DNA from: Austropuccinia psidii
Lineage: Eukaryota > Basidiomycota > Pucciniomycetes > Pucciniales > Sphaerophragmiaceae
Direction: 5' to 3'
DNA: 64,000 bases
Assembly (NCBI GenBank): GCA_023105745.1
Contig: JALGQZ010000009.1
Span: 39,303,359 to 39,367,358, forward strand
The first letter of the stretch is position 1, and each line of letters begins with the position of its first letter. Under the pieces are notes generated by a model. It was not told the origin of the DNA. It ran no database searches and saw nothing but the letters and a program-made list of their open reading frames with translations. Shown here in pieces: positions 11,501 to 21,230 of this stretch. The position numbers were made by a program, and so were the translations under genes.

Positions 11501-12339
11501 CTTTTTATACCCTCTATATCCATTATCAATCATGAGAGTTGCTGTTAAGGTATAAAAGGAACCTTTATATTACTGTTTTTGTCCATTACAATCATTCAAT
11601 CAATCAAATTAGACATTTAAACAAGTAAGGTTTTATTAAATATAAAATCTTATTATTCAAAGTCATTCTCAATTATTCTGTTGTTTATAAATTTCAAATT
11701 AAAAAAATTGGAATCATAGAATTCAGATTACATTGTTTTAATCAACAATAATAAATTTTATCTTATAAAATTGTTGTTTTAAATATCTTTTAAAATCCAA
11801 AAATTCCTCTAAAAACTCTAAAAATCTTCATTTATCATATAAAACTATTTTATTTCTTTGAAGTATTGATTTTTTTTGTCATTTGTTTAACTTATAAACA
11901 TTAATTAATAATATAAATGTTGTTGTTTGACTTATTGTATTGAATAAATATTATAAGTAAGTTTTCCCTGAATTTTTATATTTTTTTTATCTAGTATTAA
12001 TTTTTTATATAGAATTTCTCTATAAGATTCATCTATTCACAGTGTAAGTGGATAAATATTATTATTTTCCACATATAATTTTCTCATTAAGAGATTTTAT
12101 ATTTCTTATTATTATAACTATCAGTGGCTAATAGAATAATTCTAATTTATTATTATTATTAAGATTTTATTATTATTAAATTGTTTTTTATTAATTAATT
12201 CTTTTTTTTATAATTGTTTTTGATAATTATATTAATTTTTGGTTATAATATTTAATTATATTATATTTTCTACTGAGGACAGTCTTGGTAATCTTGATAT
12301 TTGTTACTATTATCAAAAGTTTTATAGACAAACCTTATA
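8572..12339 (+). repeat. Decayed family A LTR, split by a D LTR
   Basis: 8572-9543 and 11376-12339 together align with the family A LTR at 1379-3522. Shared blocks include GTCTTAAACAGAC near the start, ACCTAGGGT, TATAAAAG (11551-11558), AAACAA/GTAAGG as candidate leader splice donor, and the terminal CTACTATTATCAA region. The expected TG start reads TA and the expected terminal CA reads TA, both transition changes. I see no matching target-site duplication, so it may be a truncated or recombined copy rather than a clean solo LTR. Confidence 0.7.
9544..11370 (+). repeat. Solo LTR, family D (copy D1, 1827 bp)
   Basis: Starts TGTGAGCCTTAGAGG and ends CACACCTTACA. It is flanked by AAATA (9539-9543 and 11371-11375), a 5-bp target duplication that proves insertion into the surrounding A LTR. 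TATAAAAG lies at 10744-10751. No interior is present, so it is a solo LTR left by recombination. Copies D2 (48443) and D3 (61404) are closely related. Confidence 0.95.
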
Positions 12340-12890
12340 GGTTACAAGCTAGAGGAGGGCCAAATACCCCAAGAACACCTAGAATCAGGCATTCACCTGT
12401 GGAAACCACCAAAGGGCCCCAAATCATTCCCTCCATTCCTTATACCACTCAAACATCTTGACATCAAGAAATTCCATATATGATATTATACACCATTATG
12501 CACCATTTCTTCTTAGCACTTCAATGGTGATGTTTTCAAGACACAATTCTTCATCTTAAAACATTTCATCATTTCTTGAGGCACTTTTTCAGGGAAGATT
12601 TAGGGACTTCAAGTTATCATCAATGGGTTGGTGAGTAGGACTTCAAGAAGGCTACTCCAGGACACCAATGACCTTGTCCTTTCAGATATTGGTGTTTCCA
12701 TTCAAAATGTGTCAAGGGATAGGCAGGGCACTGTACATATCACCTACGCGCACATTAAAAGCTTTTCCTCGGAGGCTTCACCATTATAGACCATAATATT
12801 CTAATTCCCGAAAAAAAAACTGCTTACAAACCTTGAACTGAACAACTCATAGCACAAGAAATACAATTTTGGACATTGCAAAAAGACTAT
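12340..12890. repeat. Family E LTR fragment and 3' flank of mannosidase gene
   Basis: About 12440-12610 resembles the palindromic core of the E LTRs (TACACCATTATGCACCAT followed by AATGGTG), in the orientation of the copy at 32690-34114. From about 12720 to 12890 composition shifts to that of the host gene and would be its 3' untranslated flank. Confidence 0.5.
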
Positions 12891-15356
12891 TCAGTTCTGC
12901 CGACGAATCTTAAACGGATGCGCCTCGGTGTCTAAGAGTGGAACACTTCAATTAGCTTTGTTTTATGATGAGATATATAGAATCAGCTTACTTAACACGT
13001 AATCGTTCAACGAAAGTACCTCGGGTGGCGTAAAAAGGAGATAAAAGTACTATATGATCAAGCCAATCAGTGTCAATTAGGTGTGGACTTAAATAATCAT
13101 ACACTAACCTTGAAGAGCTCGGCTTAAATCCCAACAAGGAAAAATACCATGAGCAAAAAACAAGTCAGGGTACAGCATTACTCGAGTAATTTTGTTTACT
13201 TACCAAAAAGGAAAGATTCACTGTTTTCATGAAATATTAGATTAGTATGCATTCGCATCTTATTTTCATAATCGTCAAGCTTTCTTACGTATTATCCACT
13301 ACGGTAGGTATTTTTGAATCAACATTCTCAAGTTCTGTGTAGCCACCGGGAGCTCTACAATACTTTTCAAAGGCTTGGAAAGCTGCCCAACCCCTCTCTT
13401 GCCAAATTGGATCGCCAGTAAGCCTCCAAGCGTACCACATACTTTCGAGAACTTCTGGCCGTAATAAAAAACGCTTATCGATAGGCTCTAGTTTCCCATT
13501 ATTATCAAAAAATGTCTAATAATTAAGGCATTAGTGGGATATTTCAGCTATGCACTTCAATTCAAACCTACCTCTGGACCGATTCCTGTCGCCATAGCTT
13601 CATACGAATAGGCACAAGTTTCCGCCAGCCTCAGCCCTGAAAAGAACATATATATTTGCTAAATATACAGTTGTACTCCAGCTTGAGCTTAAGATATTGA
13701 ATGAAAGATTTTGTACAAACCTAGGCTAAAGGTCTTATCGTCACCTAGAAGTCTTGCACCGAGCATCCAGTTTCCAGCTGGAAGTTTGCGCGAGCAAGTT
13801 GTAAGCTAAATTAACGGCTGCTCAGGTGTGTTTCAAAGAATGATGGACTGAAGATCTTACGAGCAAAGCAAGAGAGATGTGACATTCTTTCGATTTGACT
13901 GCCATTAAAACCTGAGTGTTCGTACAAATATAATCGGCCATCTTTGGATTCGTGAAGAAGATGTTGTACACTTGAATTGACAGATTGAACCCAATCTATT
14001 GATAAGTCTAAAGTTAGCGTTTAATCAATTTTTGATTCGAGAAGGTCTTGCACACATTCTAAGTAGGTCGAAGCATTTGTACCGATAAGCTGCCAATATT
14101 TTGGGGCATACTGTTGAAAGAATAACTCCCATTTCAGCTTTAAGGAATGCTTTGAACTAAAAATGCCCATTTACCTCTAGAAAGCTATCGACTCCGGCAC
14201 CCCAGCCTATATTGGAACTACTCGGTTCGGAGCCATCTAATCGTACTGGTTCACCATGTAAACCGGGAAATACGTGAGGACTTGCTGCAAATTTACAAAG
14301 AAAAGAATGAGATTGTATGAGCCAATATTTGCTTGAAAATAAGAACCATTCAATTTACTCATGATGCCCATTGAGGAATTGTTGGCCAACTGGCGGTAGG
14401 TGTCGTTTCCAGTGAAGTAAGAAAGCCGATCGAATTCGATAGTCAAAGAGCCTATGGAATTGCCATTGAGCCTTTGGGTAGCCCTATATGTTAGAAATAA
14501 GTATCTTACCGGCTTCAGCAATACATATTTCGTACCCATGGTTAGAGTTCTGTGTAAAATCGAGGCTGGGTGAGGGGAAAGGTGCAGGATTGGACCAGGC
14601 GAAGGCTAGTTTGTCACCTAATTCCTTAGCTTTTTGGAGAAGACATGGGTAACGAGATTCTGATAGCTCATATGCGGATAAGATTCCACCTAAGTAGCGG
14701 ATGGTAGTTTCGAACACCGACACCAAATCAGGGATACGAGAAGTATTGAAATCGATAGTGCAGGCAAATTTAACGCTAAAATCAAACTCGTCCTACAAAT
14801 AATCCATGCCACTAAGTCTCGTTGGAGTGACTCTTGGCAAGGACAAAAACGTACCGTCATATTCATGACATATAAAGTAGACAACGCATCTACTATTGTG
14901 GCACCCCAGCCGTTTCTGGTATCTTTTCCGGTAAGGTTAAGTGGGTTGACTGCAGTTTTATGGACAAGGAACTATGAGCGGTGGAATGATGAAGGACGGG
15001 ATAGCCTGATATAATTTCTCACTCTGATCTCTTCCCCAAGCATGAGTGACGTATTGAGAATATGCGAATTTAAAAGAGTCCACGACCTTTGCCGAGCGTT
15101 CTTTTGAGAGCTGGCTTTGATGGAGCCGAGGAGCTTGAAGGGAGAAAAGTGAAGGAGGCTGATTTGGGGCGAAGAGTCCTTTTCCAGTAGCTTTCCAAGC
15201 AAGCCATGTCTTCCAGAGAAAAAAAAGAGAGAGGGCGAGGCCTGTCCATTTCAAAACGTGCTTCAATGTTGGCCGAGGGTTCGAACGAAGATTTAAAAAG
15301 ACATCCTGTTGCTGGTATGGCTTCCTCGACTGGCTGGCTGTACTAAGCGGCAGCAT
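12891..15356 (-). CDS. Class I alpha-1,2-mannosidase (GH47), 14 exons, 517 aa
   Basis: Trims alpha-1,2-linked mannose from N-glycans in ER/Golgi. Exons (minus strand): 15356-15023, 14949-14855, 14792-14510, 14451-14359, 14284-14175, 14110-14056, 13995-13861, 13777-13721, 13636-13572, 13515-13289, 13220-13204, 13122-13109, 13019-12992, 12931-12891; they total 1554 nt. Thirteen are GT-AG junctions of 56-89 nt. A membrane segment at about residues 34-54 after a basic N-terminus suggests type II topology. Family motifs: NGWGATIVDAL (124-134), FETTIRYLGG (E171), GSLTIEF (238-244), WGAGVDS (D301), HLSCFAPG, LRPEVLES (E430), RLTGD and NTEAHP (505-510). The acidic residues named are those expected to be catalytic. 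An in-frame ATG at 15443 would add 29 residues; I chose 15356 because it places the membrane anchor close to the start. Exons 11 and 12 are only 17 and 14 nt. No stop or frameshift was found, so the gene appears functional. Confidence 0.93.
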
Positions 15357-16271
15357 CTGGACGTGGTTGATGAGGGATGGAATCTGCAGGAGGATGAAGA
15401 TGTGTGAGCTTCGGAAGTTTCTTTCCCAGCATCCATCCGTCATACATCCACGTACTTATCTTGAATGCCTTAGGCCCACGAATCCGAATGATGAGCCTTG
15501 AGGGATAACTGGTCCGACTATCCCAGACAACCGTCCCAAGCGTCGTTTTGTGCACCAAGGATGACGTCGGCGCCCTCATGAAGGCGTGTTGGACTGCTGT
15601 ACAGTACAGTATTAGTGCACAACAGCGCCCTGCCCAGAGTATGCGAACGCGGGCAGGCAGCTGTACGGATTGGGGAGGGCCCGAGCCCGACATGCACGGG
15701 TTTTCCTGTGGCTTGCCCATTTGGGAGACGGTTGCGGGGAAGATTTTTCACAAAAAAAAAAACATCCCCATAGGCTACAGACACGGTCACAAGGGTAGCT
15801 CCCCAAAGGGATCCTGATATCATATTACAAACATAACATGGCATGAGAAATAAAAAACAAAAACAACCAATAAGATGTAAATTGACCAAATACCAACAAA
15901 GGCCCACTCAGTTTATTCATGATAAAAAAGTGGTCCAAATTGACATGCCCAGTCTTTCAAGCACACCAATGGTGCAGCATGGTTAGGAGAAAGTGAGCAG
16001 TGTTGGTATGTAAGAATCTTCCTGCCACCTGAAAATACTGGTTTGGATGGTGCACTAGTTTCTGGGATAGCCAAAAATTCCATTCCATCAAAGAAAGGGT
16101 TGGAAAAATATTGCCTCATGATTTCCAGAATAGTAAGATATCAGTGTCCTTGGGGTTGGGAGGCTCAGCCAAGAAACTCTTGAGTTCTGTTTCCAGATTT
16201 CAGGTTTCTTGTGAGTGAGAGGGATATAGCTCATCAAATAATGCAGTACCTTTCTTCATCATCTGATTCTC
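15357..16271. other. Upstream region of mannosidase gene and unassigned sequence
   Basis: 15444-15790 is G+C-richer and is the likely promoter/5' region of the minus-strand mannosidase; short overlapping ORFs on both strands here look incidental. 15800-16271 is AT-richer, non-coding and unassigned. Confidence 0.45.
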
Positions 16272-16998
16272 TGTCACAAGGGCTCTTCAAAGTGAGGAGG
16301 GCATGGCACTCAGTAAACTGGGACTCACTTGTAGAGGGCTCAGAATGGGATAAGAAAGAATACACTTAAGAGTGTAATAAGGATGATATTTCTAATGAAA
16401 ATAAGTATAAAAAAAGCAGAAAAAATAACAAAATAAAGGTAATAAATGAAGGAGCCAACCACAAACAAGTCCAAGTCCACTGTTTCAACCTGTCAGAAAG
16501 GAAAGAGAGGGATTAATAAGTATATGGCCACCACAACTCTACTGAACAGGTGAGAAAATGCAAAGACCAACTGAATACCAATAAATAAGATATTCCAAAA
16601 TAAGAATAAGAATATTTATGAAATAATAAACCAAATATATTAATTAAATGGGCAAAAGTCCCCAGAGGAATGAATAGGGGCTAGTTTATGTGAGAATCCA
16701 CCAGCCCTGATCCAAATAGTAAGTTTTCCTGAGAAGAATCTTGATTGAATTGATTTGGATAATACAGGATCTGCACAAGAGGTGTGGTGATGAAGTTGGA
16801 TTATCATGAAGCTTCAAGCTTGGCAATCCAGCCTGTACAATTAGAAACAGGCTGTATTGTTGAATCCAAACTGTATTAGTGTTACAAATGAAGATTTCTG
16901 AAACTGGATACTAATACACAACAAGCATTTGCTGTTTTGGTGAGTTTGAGTGTCTATCAGCTTGAAACACCCTTTTACCCCTGATGATGGCTGTGACA
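16272..16998 (-). repeat. Family E-related LTR (727 bp), probably a minus-strand 3' LTR
   Basis: Starts TGTCACAAGGGCTCTT, like the E LTRs at 17705 and 40851, and ends CTGTGACA. Read on the minus strand it begins TGTCACAG and is preceded by AGAGGGGGATAC (17010-16999), a good polypurine tract, so its interior would lie to the right. Flanking 5-mers (TTCTC and GTATC) do not match, which fits a 3' LTR rather than a solo LTR. Confidence 0.65.
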
Positions 16999-17704
16999 GT
17001 ATCCCCCTCTTTAAACTGTTTAGCTGCTAAACAGAATAATATAACACTACTCTTGAGTGTCTTCCCAATTCCCTCACATTTTTTCATAAAATTTCACACT
17101 TTAATTTATTTTCCTCTTGATAATTATCCTGAAGATCCTTCATCTTCACTCTTCTTTTCAATTAACTTCATTTTAAGCATCCTCAACCCTTCATAAATGT
17201 AAGTGCTCTTCTTTTTGGGGAAATCCTTATATCTTCAGTCTTTCCTTGTTCAAATTTTCCTTGGGGTTTATTCCAGAATAAATGATGACTTCATCTTCAG
17301 CTCAAAATTTAATGCAAAATGGTTATATGATTGCCATTCTTGCATGAATTGGGCATACCTGCATGTATGACTAATTTTTAGGTAAAAAATTAAATTTTTC
17401 ACATCTATGAAGCCTTTATTGGTAGGCTTATTGTCCCCATAACCCTCAAAAAATGGCCCAAAATGGCTTTTATGGCCATTTGGGTAATTTCTGGACTACA
17501 TGGTCAATATGGCCATTTTGGCCCAATTTGGGTCCTTAAATTCCACAGCCTGAAATACATGGTCCATAATATGTGGGCTAGACACTTCAGCTTATAGGGG
17601 GTATAGAAGACCCCTGCACCCCATTCTGAGGAGTGTCCAGGGGTCTAAGGGACCCAAAAGTGGAGTTTTTACCCCATTTTTTTCACTGACCTGGAGTATG
17701 CCCA
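16999..17704 (-). other. Putative 3' interior of the E-related element; no coding seen
   Basis: Begins with the polypurine tract read on the minus strand. No RT, integrase or gag pattern is recognisable. 17440-17700 is rich in GGCC/TGGCCATT words. It was continuous with 29990 onward before E1 inserted (TSD GCCCA). Confidence 0.35.
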
Positions 17705-17775
17705 TGTCACAGGGGCTCTTATGAAAGTAAGAGTGGCCTGGCACTCAGGAATCAAGAACTCACTTGGAGGGCTCC

Positions 17776-19805
17776 TGTGAGCCTTTGAGATATGACCACA
17801 TATCCAATAAGGTCACAAAAAAGATTAATAATAATTATATCTTTAATATAATTATATTAAAATTAATTAGAATAATTATACACTAAAAATAATTACTCAA
17901 ATATACAAAAAATACCATAAATTGGTACTAAAATTGGTTTAACTTAAAAACCAATGAATCAACATGTAAAAAAAATTATACCATTGGATTCCCCATGGAA
18001 AAATACACATATACCATTTTTATGGCATATCTGTAAAGTCAATATTTAAGGAATTATAAGGTATAATACCTTATAAAAACCATAAAAACTTATTTATCTC
18101 AGAAACTAATGAAACAACATGTGAAATAAATTGTACCAGTGGATTACCCACAAAAATCCACATATAAAACAATTAATAAGCTAATTTCCAATGTTAATAC
18201 TTAAGGAATTATCCTGAATATATGCACTTTTTTGGTCAACGCATATATTCAGTGATCATAGCTAATATCTTCTAAAATATACATGATAGAATGATGAACC
18301 AAAAATAAAGTCACCACGTAATTACTGTAAGAACACAGATATGAACTTTATTTTACAAGTTATAAACAAGGTTAAAACCTATGATGAAATATTGATAAAA
18401 ATCAACAGAGCTGTTGACCACTTTGTTGTGAAAGTGCTCCAAACTAAAAAAAAAAAGTACACAGTTGGATTCTACTAGTTCATTTGTGAAGAATGATGTA
18501 ATTTTTATTATTAAATTCAGGGTATAACCCCCTGAAATCAAGGTTTGAAGTTTAAAATATTGAATTTCGACAGAAAAGATGAGTTACAAGAAAAATCATC
18601 AAAATTAGAGTTTTGATGATGTAATGAAAAGCTCTTGGCAGCATAATAAGGTTATGTCAGGCTATCAGAATTAACTCTCTGAATTGCTGTAGCGTGAAAA
18701 CCTTAAAAGTTATTGAGGATCAAAGTTTGAGCTTAAATTGAGCTGTTATGATCACACACTGTAACCTTAAATTAAGTTTAACAGTCTTAATAGTGATAAC
18801 ATTGGTGAATACTATTAGTTTATGATTAAAACTAATAAAATCCACGAAATTTGGGGTTCTGCCAAGCCTCTGATGTCATCACACTTAGAGTTATAGTGAT
18901 AACTCTAAATAATGGTGCAATAATGATGTAATATGGTTTGATCATGATGTAATCACCCTCAAACCTTAAAATATTGATCAATTCCAGTGGATATGATCAG
19001 TACACGTCTACTAGAAGCCTGTTGGACTCTAGGAGGGAGGTATTTACTATAAATAGAGCTCTTTTTACTCTGTTTTCCCCTCAGACGCATCAAAAACATT
19101 AAATCAATTAAATCAAAGGTAATTTCTTTATTCTTTATATATAAAACTGTTATATTATTAAAGACCAAAGACCACCTTGCTATAATCATCTATTTTGACG
19201 TGATTAAATCATTTATTCAATTGTTTTTGTTAAAAATCTCTCTAAAAACTCATTTCCACGTAAAAATCCAGAATAATTTGTAATTTTCTTTATTTTTATT
19301 GTAAATACAATTTGAAAAGGTTGTATTTATATTTTTTGGCGTAAAATACTTCAAAATTATTATATTAAGTGTTAAAAGTAGGTTATTTTCTCTTATTATA
19401 ATAATTTCTCTATTATTACTCTTTTAATAATTCTTTAATTAATATAAATAGTATTTATATTAATTCATAACCTTAATATTAGTAATATTATTGTTATTAA
19501 TTGTTTTTTATTAATAAAAAACAATTTTTTACGCCTTTATTATTTGTTGGTAACAATAATAAAGAGCTTTATAATATATTAATTATTTTATATTAATATA
19601 TTATTTATAATATTATAATTTCATATAATATTAATTATATTATTATATTTATTTAATAATATAATATTTTTTTACGCCATAATAATAATATTTCTTTATT
19701 ATTATTATTATTTTAATCTTATTTATTTCTATTATAAGGACATTCAGAGTACAATAAGTAATAAATTAGTAATTTTTACTTATTGTTTCATAGTCAAACC
19801 TTACA
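17776..19805 (+). repeat. 5' LTR, element B
   Basis: TGTGAGCCTTTGAGATATG to CAAACCTTACA. Contains the TATA box at 19048-19055 and a candidate leader splice donor at 19119. The last 600 bases are extremely AT-rich. Counterpart: 26453-28481. Confidence 0.95.
19048..19055 (+). promoter_or_regulatory. TATA box of element B LTR promoter
   Basis: TATAAATA about 30 bases before a pyrimidine-rich CTCTGTTTTCCCCTCAGACG region that could hold the transcript start. The same box is at 27724-27731 in the 3' LTR and near 36890 in the B LTR at 35665. Confidence 0.6.
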
Positions 19806-20310
19806 TTTGGGGGCCTGGCCGTGATATTTACTTAAAAGACCTTTAAAAAGATTCTATTTGGGTTTATCCATAATAAATTATATTTATAATCATAAAATTA
19901 TATAATAATTTTATATTTTATTGATTTTAAAAGCTATTGAGGCATTTGGAAAGCAATTGTACTGTCTTACACGTGGTTTTTCACATCCTTAGACTTGCAA
20001 GAACTTTCTTTGAGTGACTCTAGTGATTAAAAAAGATAATTTATAAATTAAAAATAATTTTTATTATAATTTAATTTTATAAGAATCATATTTATTTTTT
20101 ATTTTATTCTTTAAAAATAAAAATATACATAAAAAATATTAAAAAATATTAAAAACCAATAAAAAAAGTTATTTTTATTCATTTTTATTCATTTCTTTAT
20201 TTATTTCATTTTTTTAAGATATAAAAGCAATTTCTACGTGGAAAATTGCCATATCTTGCCAAAAATAACACTTCTTATAAAAAAGACTTATATTTATTTG
20301 TCTTTTTTAG
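19119..20310 (+). other. Predicted leader intron of element B (1192 nt) spanning the primer site
   Basis: Donor CAAAG/GTAATT lies soon after the TATA box; acceptor CTTTTTTAG/TG lies directly before ORF0 exon 1. The interior is strongly AT-rich without coding frames. Equivalent donor and acceptor pairs exist in families A and C; the C donor is AA/GTAAGTATT. Splicing would delete U5 and the primer site (19808-19824). Not verified by RNA. Confidence 0.5.
19808..19824 (+). other. Primer binding site, element B
   Basis: TGGGGGCCTGGCCGTGA, two bases after the LTR end; identical to families A and C. Confidence 0.75.
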
Positions 20311-21230
20311 TGTTTGAAGATAACCCAACAGAAGACAACCAAGCTACTGTTGAGAGATTGGTGGAAGAAACTTGTCAAAGTTCTCCAACACCAGTTATCA
20401 CCAAAAGAAAGAAAGCTAAGAAATTAGACTTTCCAGGGCCCACCATTCAGGACTCTGAAGGTAAGTACCTCATTTAAAAATTTCCATAAGAAAATTCCTG
20501 TTCTGAAATCCTCTTATTTCTTATTTTTCTTATAATATGACTACCAGAAGAAGCTCCCAATACTCCATCCAATCAGATGGAGCTGGACTCAGAGGTAGAA
20601 TTGATTCCTCAAAAGGGAAAAGGAAGGGAAATATCCCCAGTGGAACAGAATCCACACAAGGAAGTGCCTTATCCCAAAGGCAAGTCCCAGAAATGCCCAT
20701 GATATCTGAACCTGAATTGGAACTAAGTATGAGTAACTCAAACAGGTACAAATCACATTCAGAGGGCTCAAATAGACATTTACATGAGCCAATACAAACA
20801 GTACTCCACAGTGTACAAGGACAAAGATTGGGAAATGTTGCCTCAAATACACCAAGGAGTGATGAACTCCTGGCACATCCTGAAAAAGTTCCTCAAAGAG
20901 GAGGAAATAGTGAGATACTCCAATGGATGGAATCCACTGTCATCCAAACCTCAAATCAAAAAAATCAAGGATTATCATGCCAAAAAGAGGGAGGCAACGA
21001 AGGAAGAAGCCCCAGTAGCTTCTACCAGCAAGCCTCAAGTCAACCCACTTCCCCAAGAAGGGAAGAAGAACAAGAAAAAGCATTGGAGGAAACCATATTC
21101 CCCAAGCTACAGAATCCCAAGAATCCAAAAGGATGCCATGGACAATGTCTTCAACATGGCCAGAACCTTGATGGAATTCAAGGACAAGGAAGAGCAAAGA
21201 ATGAGACAACCTCATTTCCCAAAGAAATAA
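20311..21230 (+). CDS. ORF0 of element B, three exons (20311-20460, 20548-20679, 20746-21230)
   Basis: Function unknown. Introns: 20461-20547 (GTAAGT...ACCAG, 87 nt) and 20680-20745 (GCAAGT...ACAG, 66 nt; a GC-AG intron with ideal donor context). Exon 1 is acidic then basic ([13 protein letters not shown]). Exon 2 contains [20 protein letters not shown]. Exon 3 has [23 protein letters not shown], a lysine-rich stretch (about 21050-21090, KKNKKKHW), [20 protein letters not shown] and LMEF, and ends TAA at 21228-21230. These blocks recur in families A and C. It overlaps the first 231 codons of gag-pol in the other frame. A nucleic-acid-binding role is possible from the basic composition but is a guess. 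No ATG begins exon 1; the start is unresolved (ATG at 20577 in exon 2 is available). Confidence 0.6.

Noticed and set aside
8572..12339. Calling the A-type copy a clean solo LTR
   Set aside because: Flanking 5-mers (CAAAT and GGTTA) do not match and both termini are mutated, so the boundary is uncertain.
12339..12340. Repeat-induced point mutation as the cause of TG-to-TA and CA-to-TA changes
   Set aside because: Transitions are visible at several LTR ends and stops, but I cannot count dinucleotide bias by eye; ordinary methyl-C decay explains them equally well.
15518..15907. Overlapping ORFs on both strands upstream of the mannosidase
   Set aside because: No recognisable domain, mutual overlap and higher G+C explain the openness; more likely promoter/5' region.
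18959..19189. 76-codon minus-strand ORF in both B LTRs
   Set aside because: Spans the TATA and transcript-start region of the LTR; identity reflects LTR homogeneity.
20940..21215. Minus-strand ORFs antisense to gag-pol (also 22015-22629, 25014-25337)
   Set aside because: Shadow frames of a strongly coding region; no independent support.
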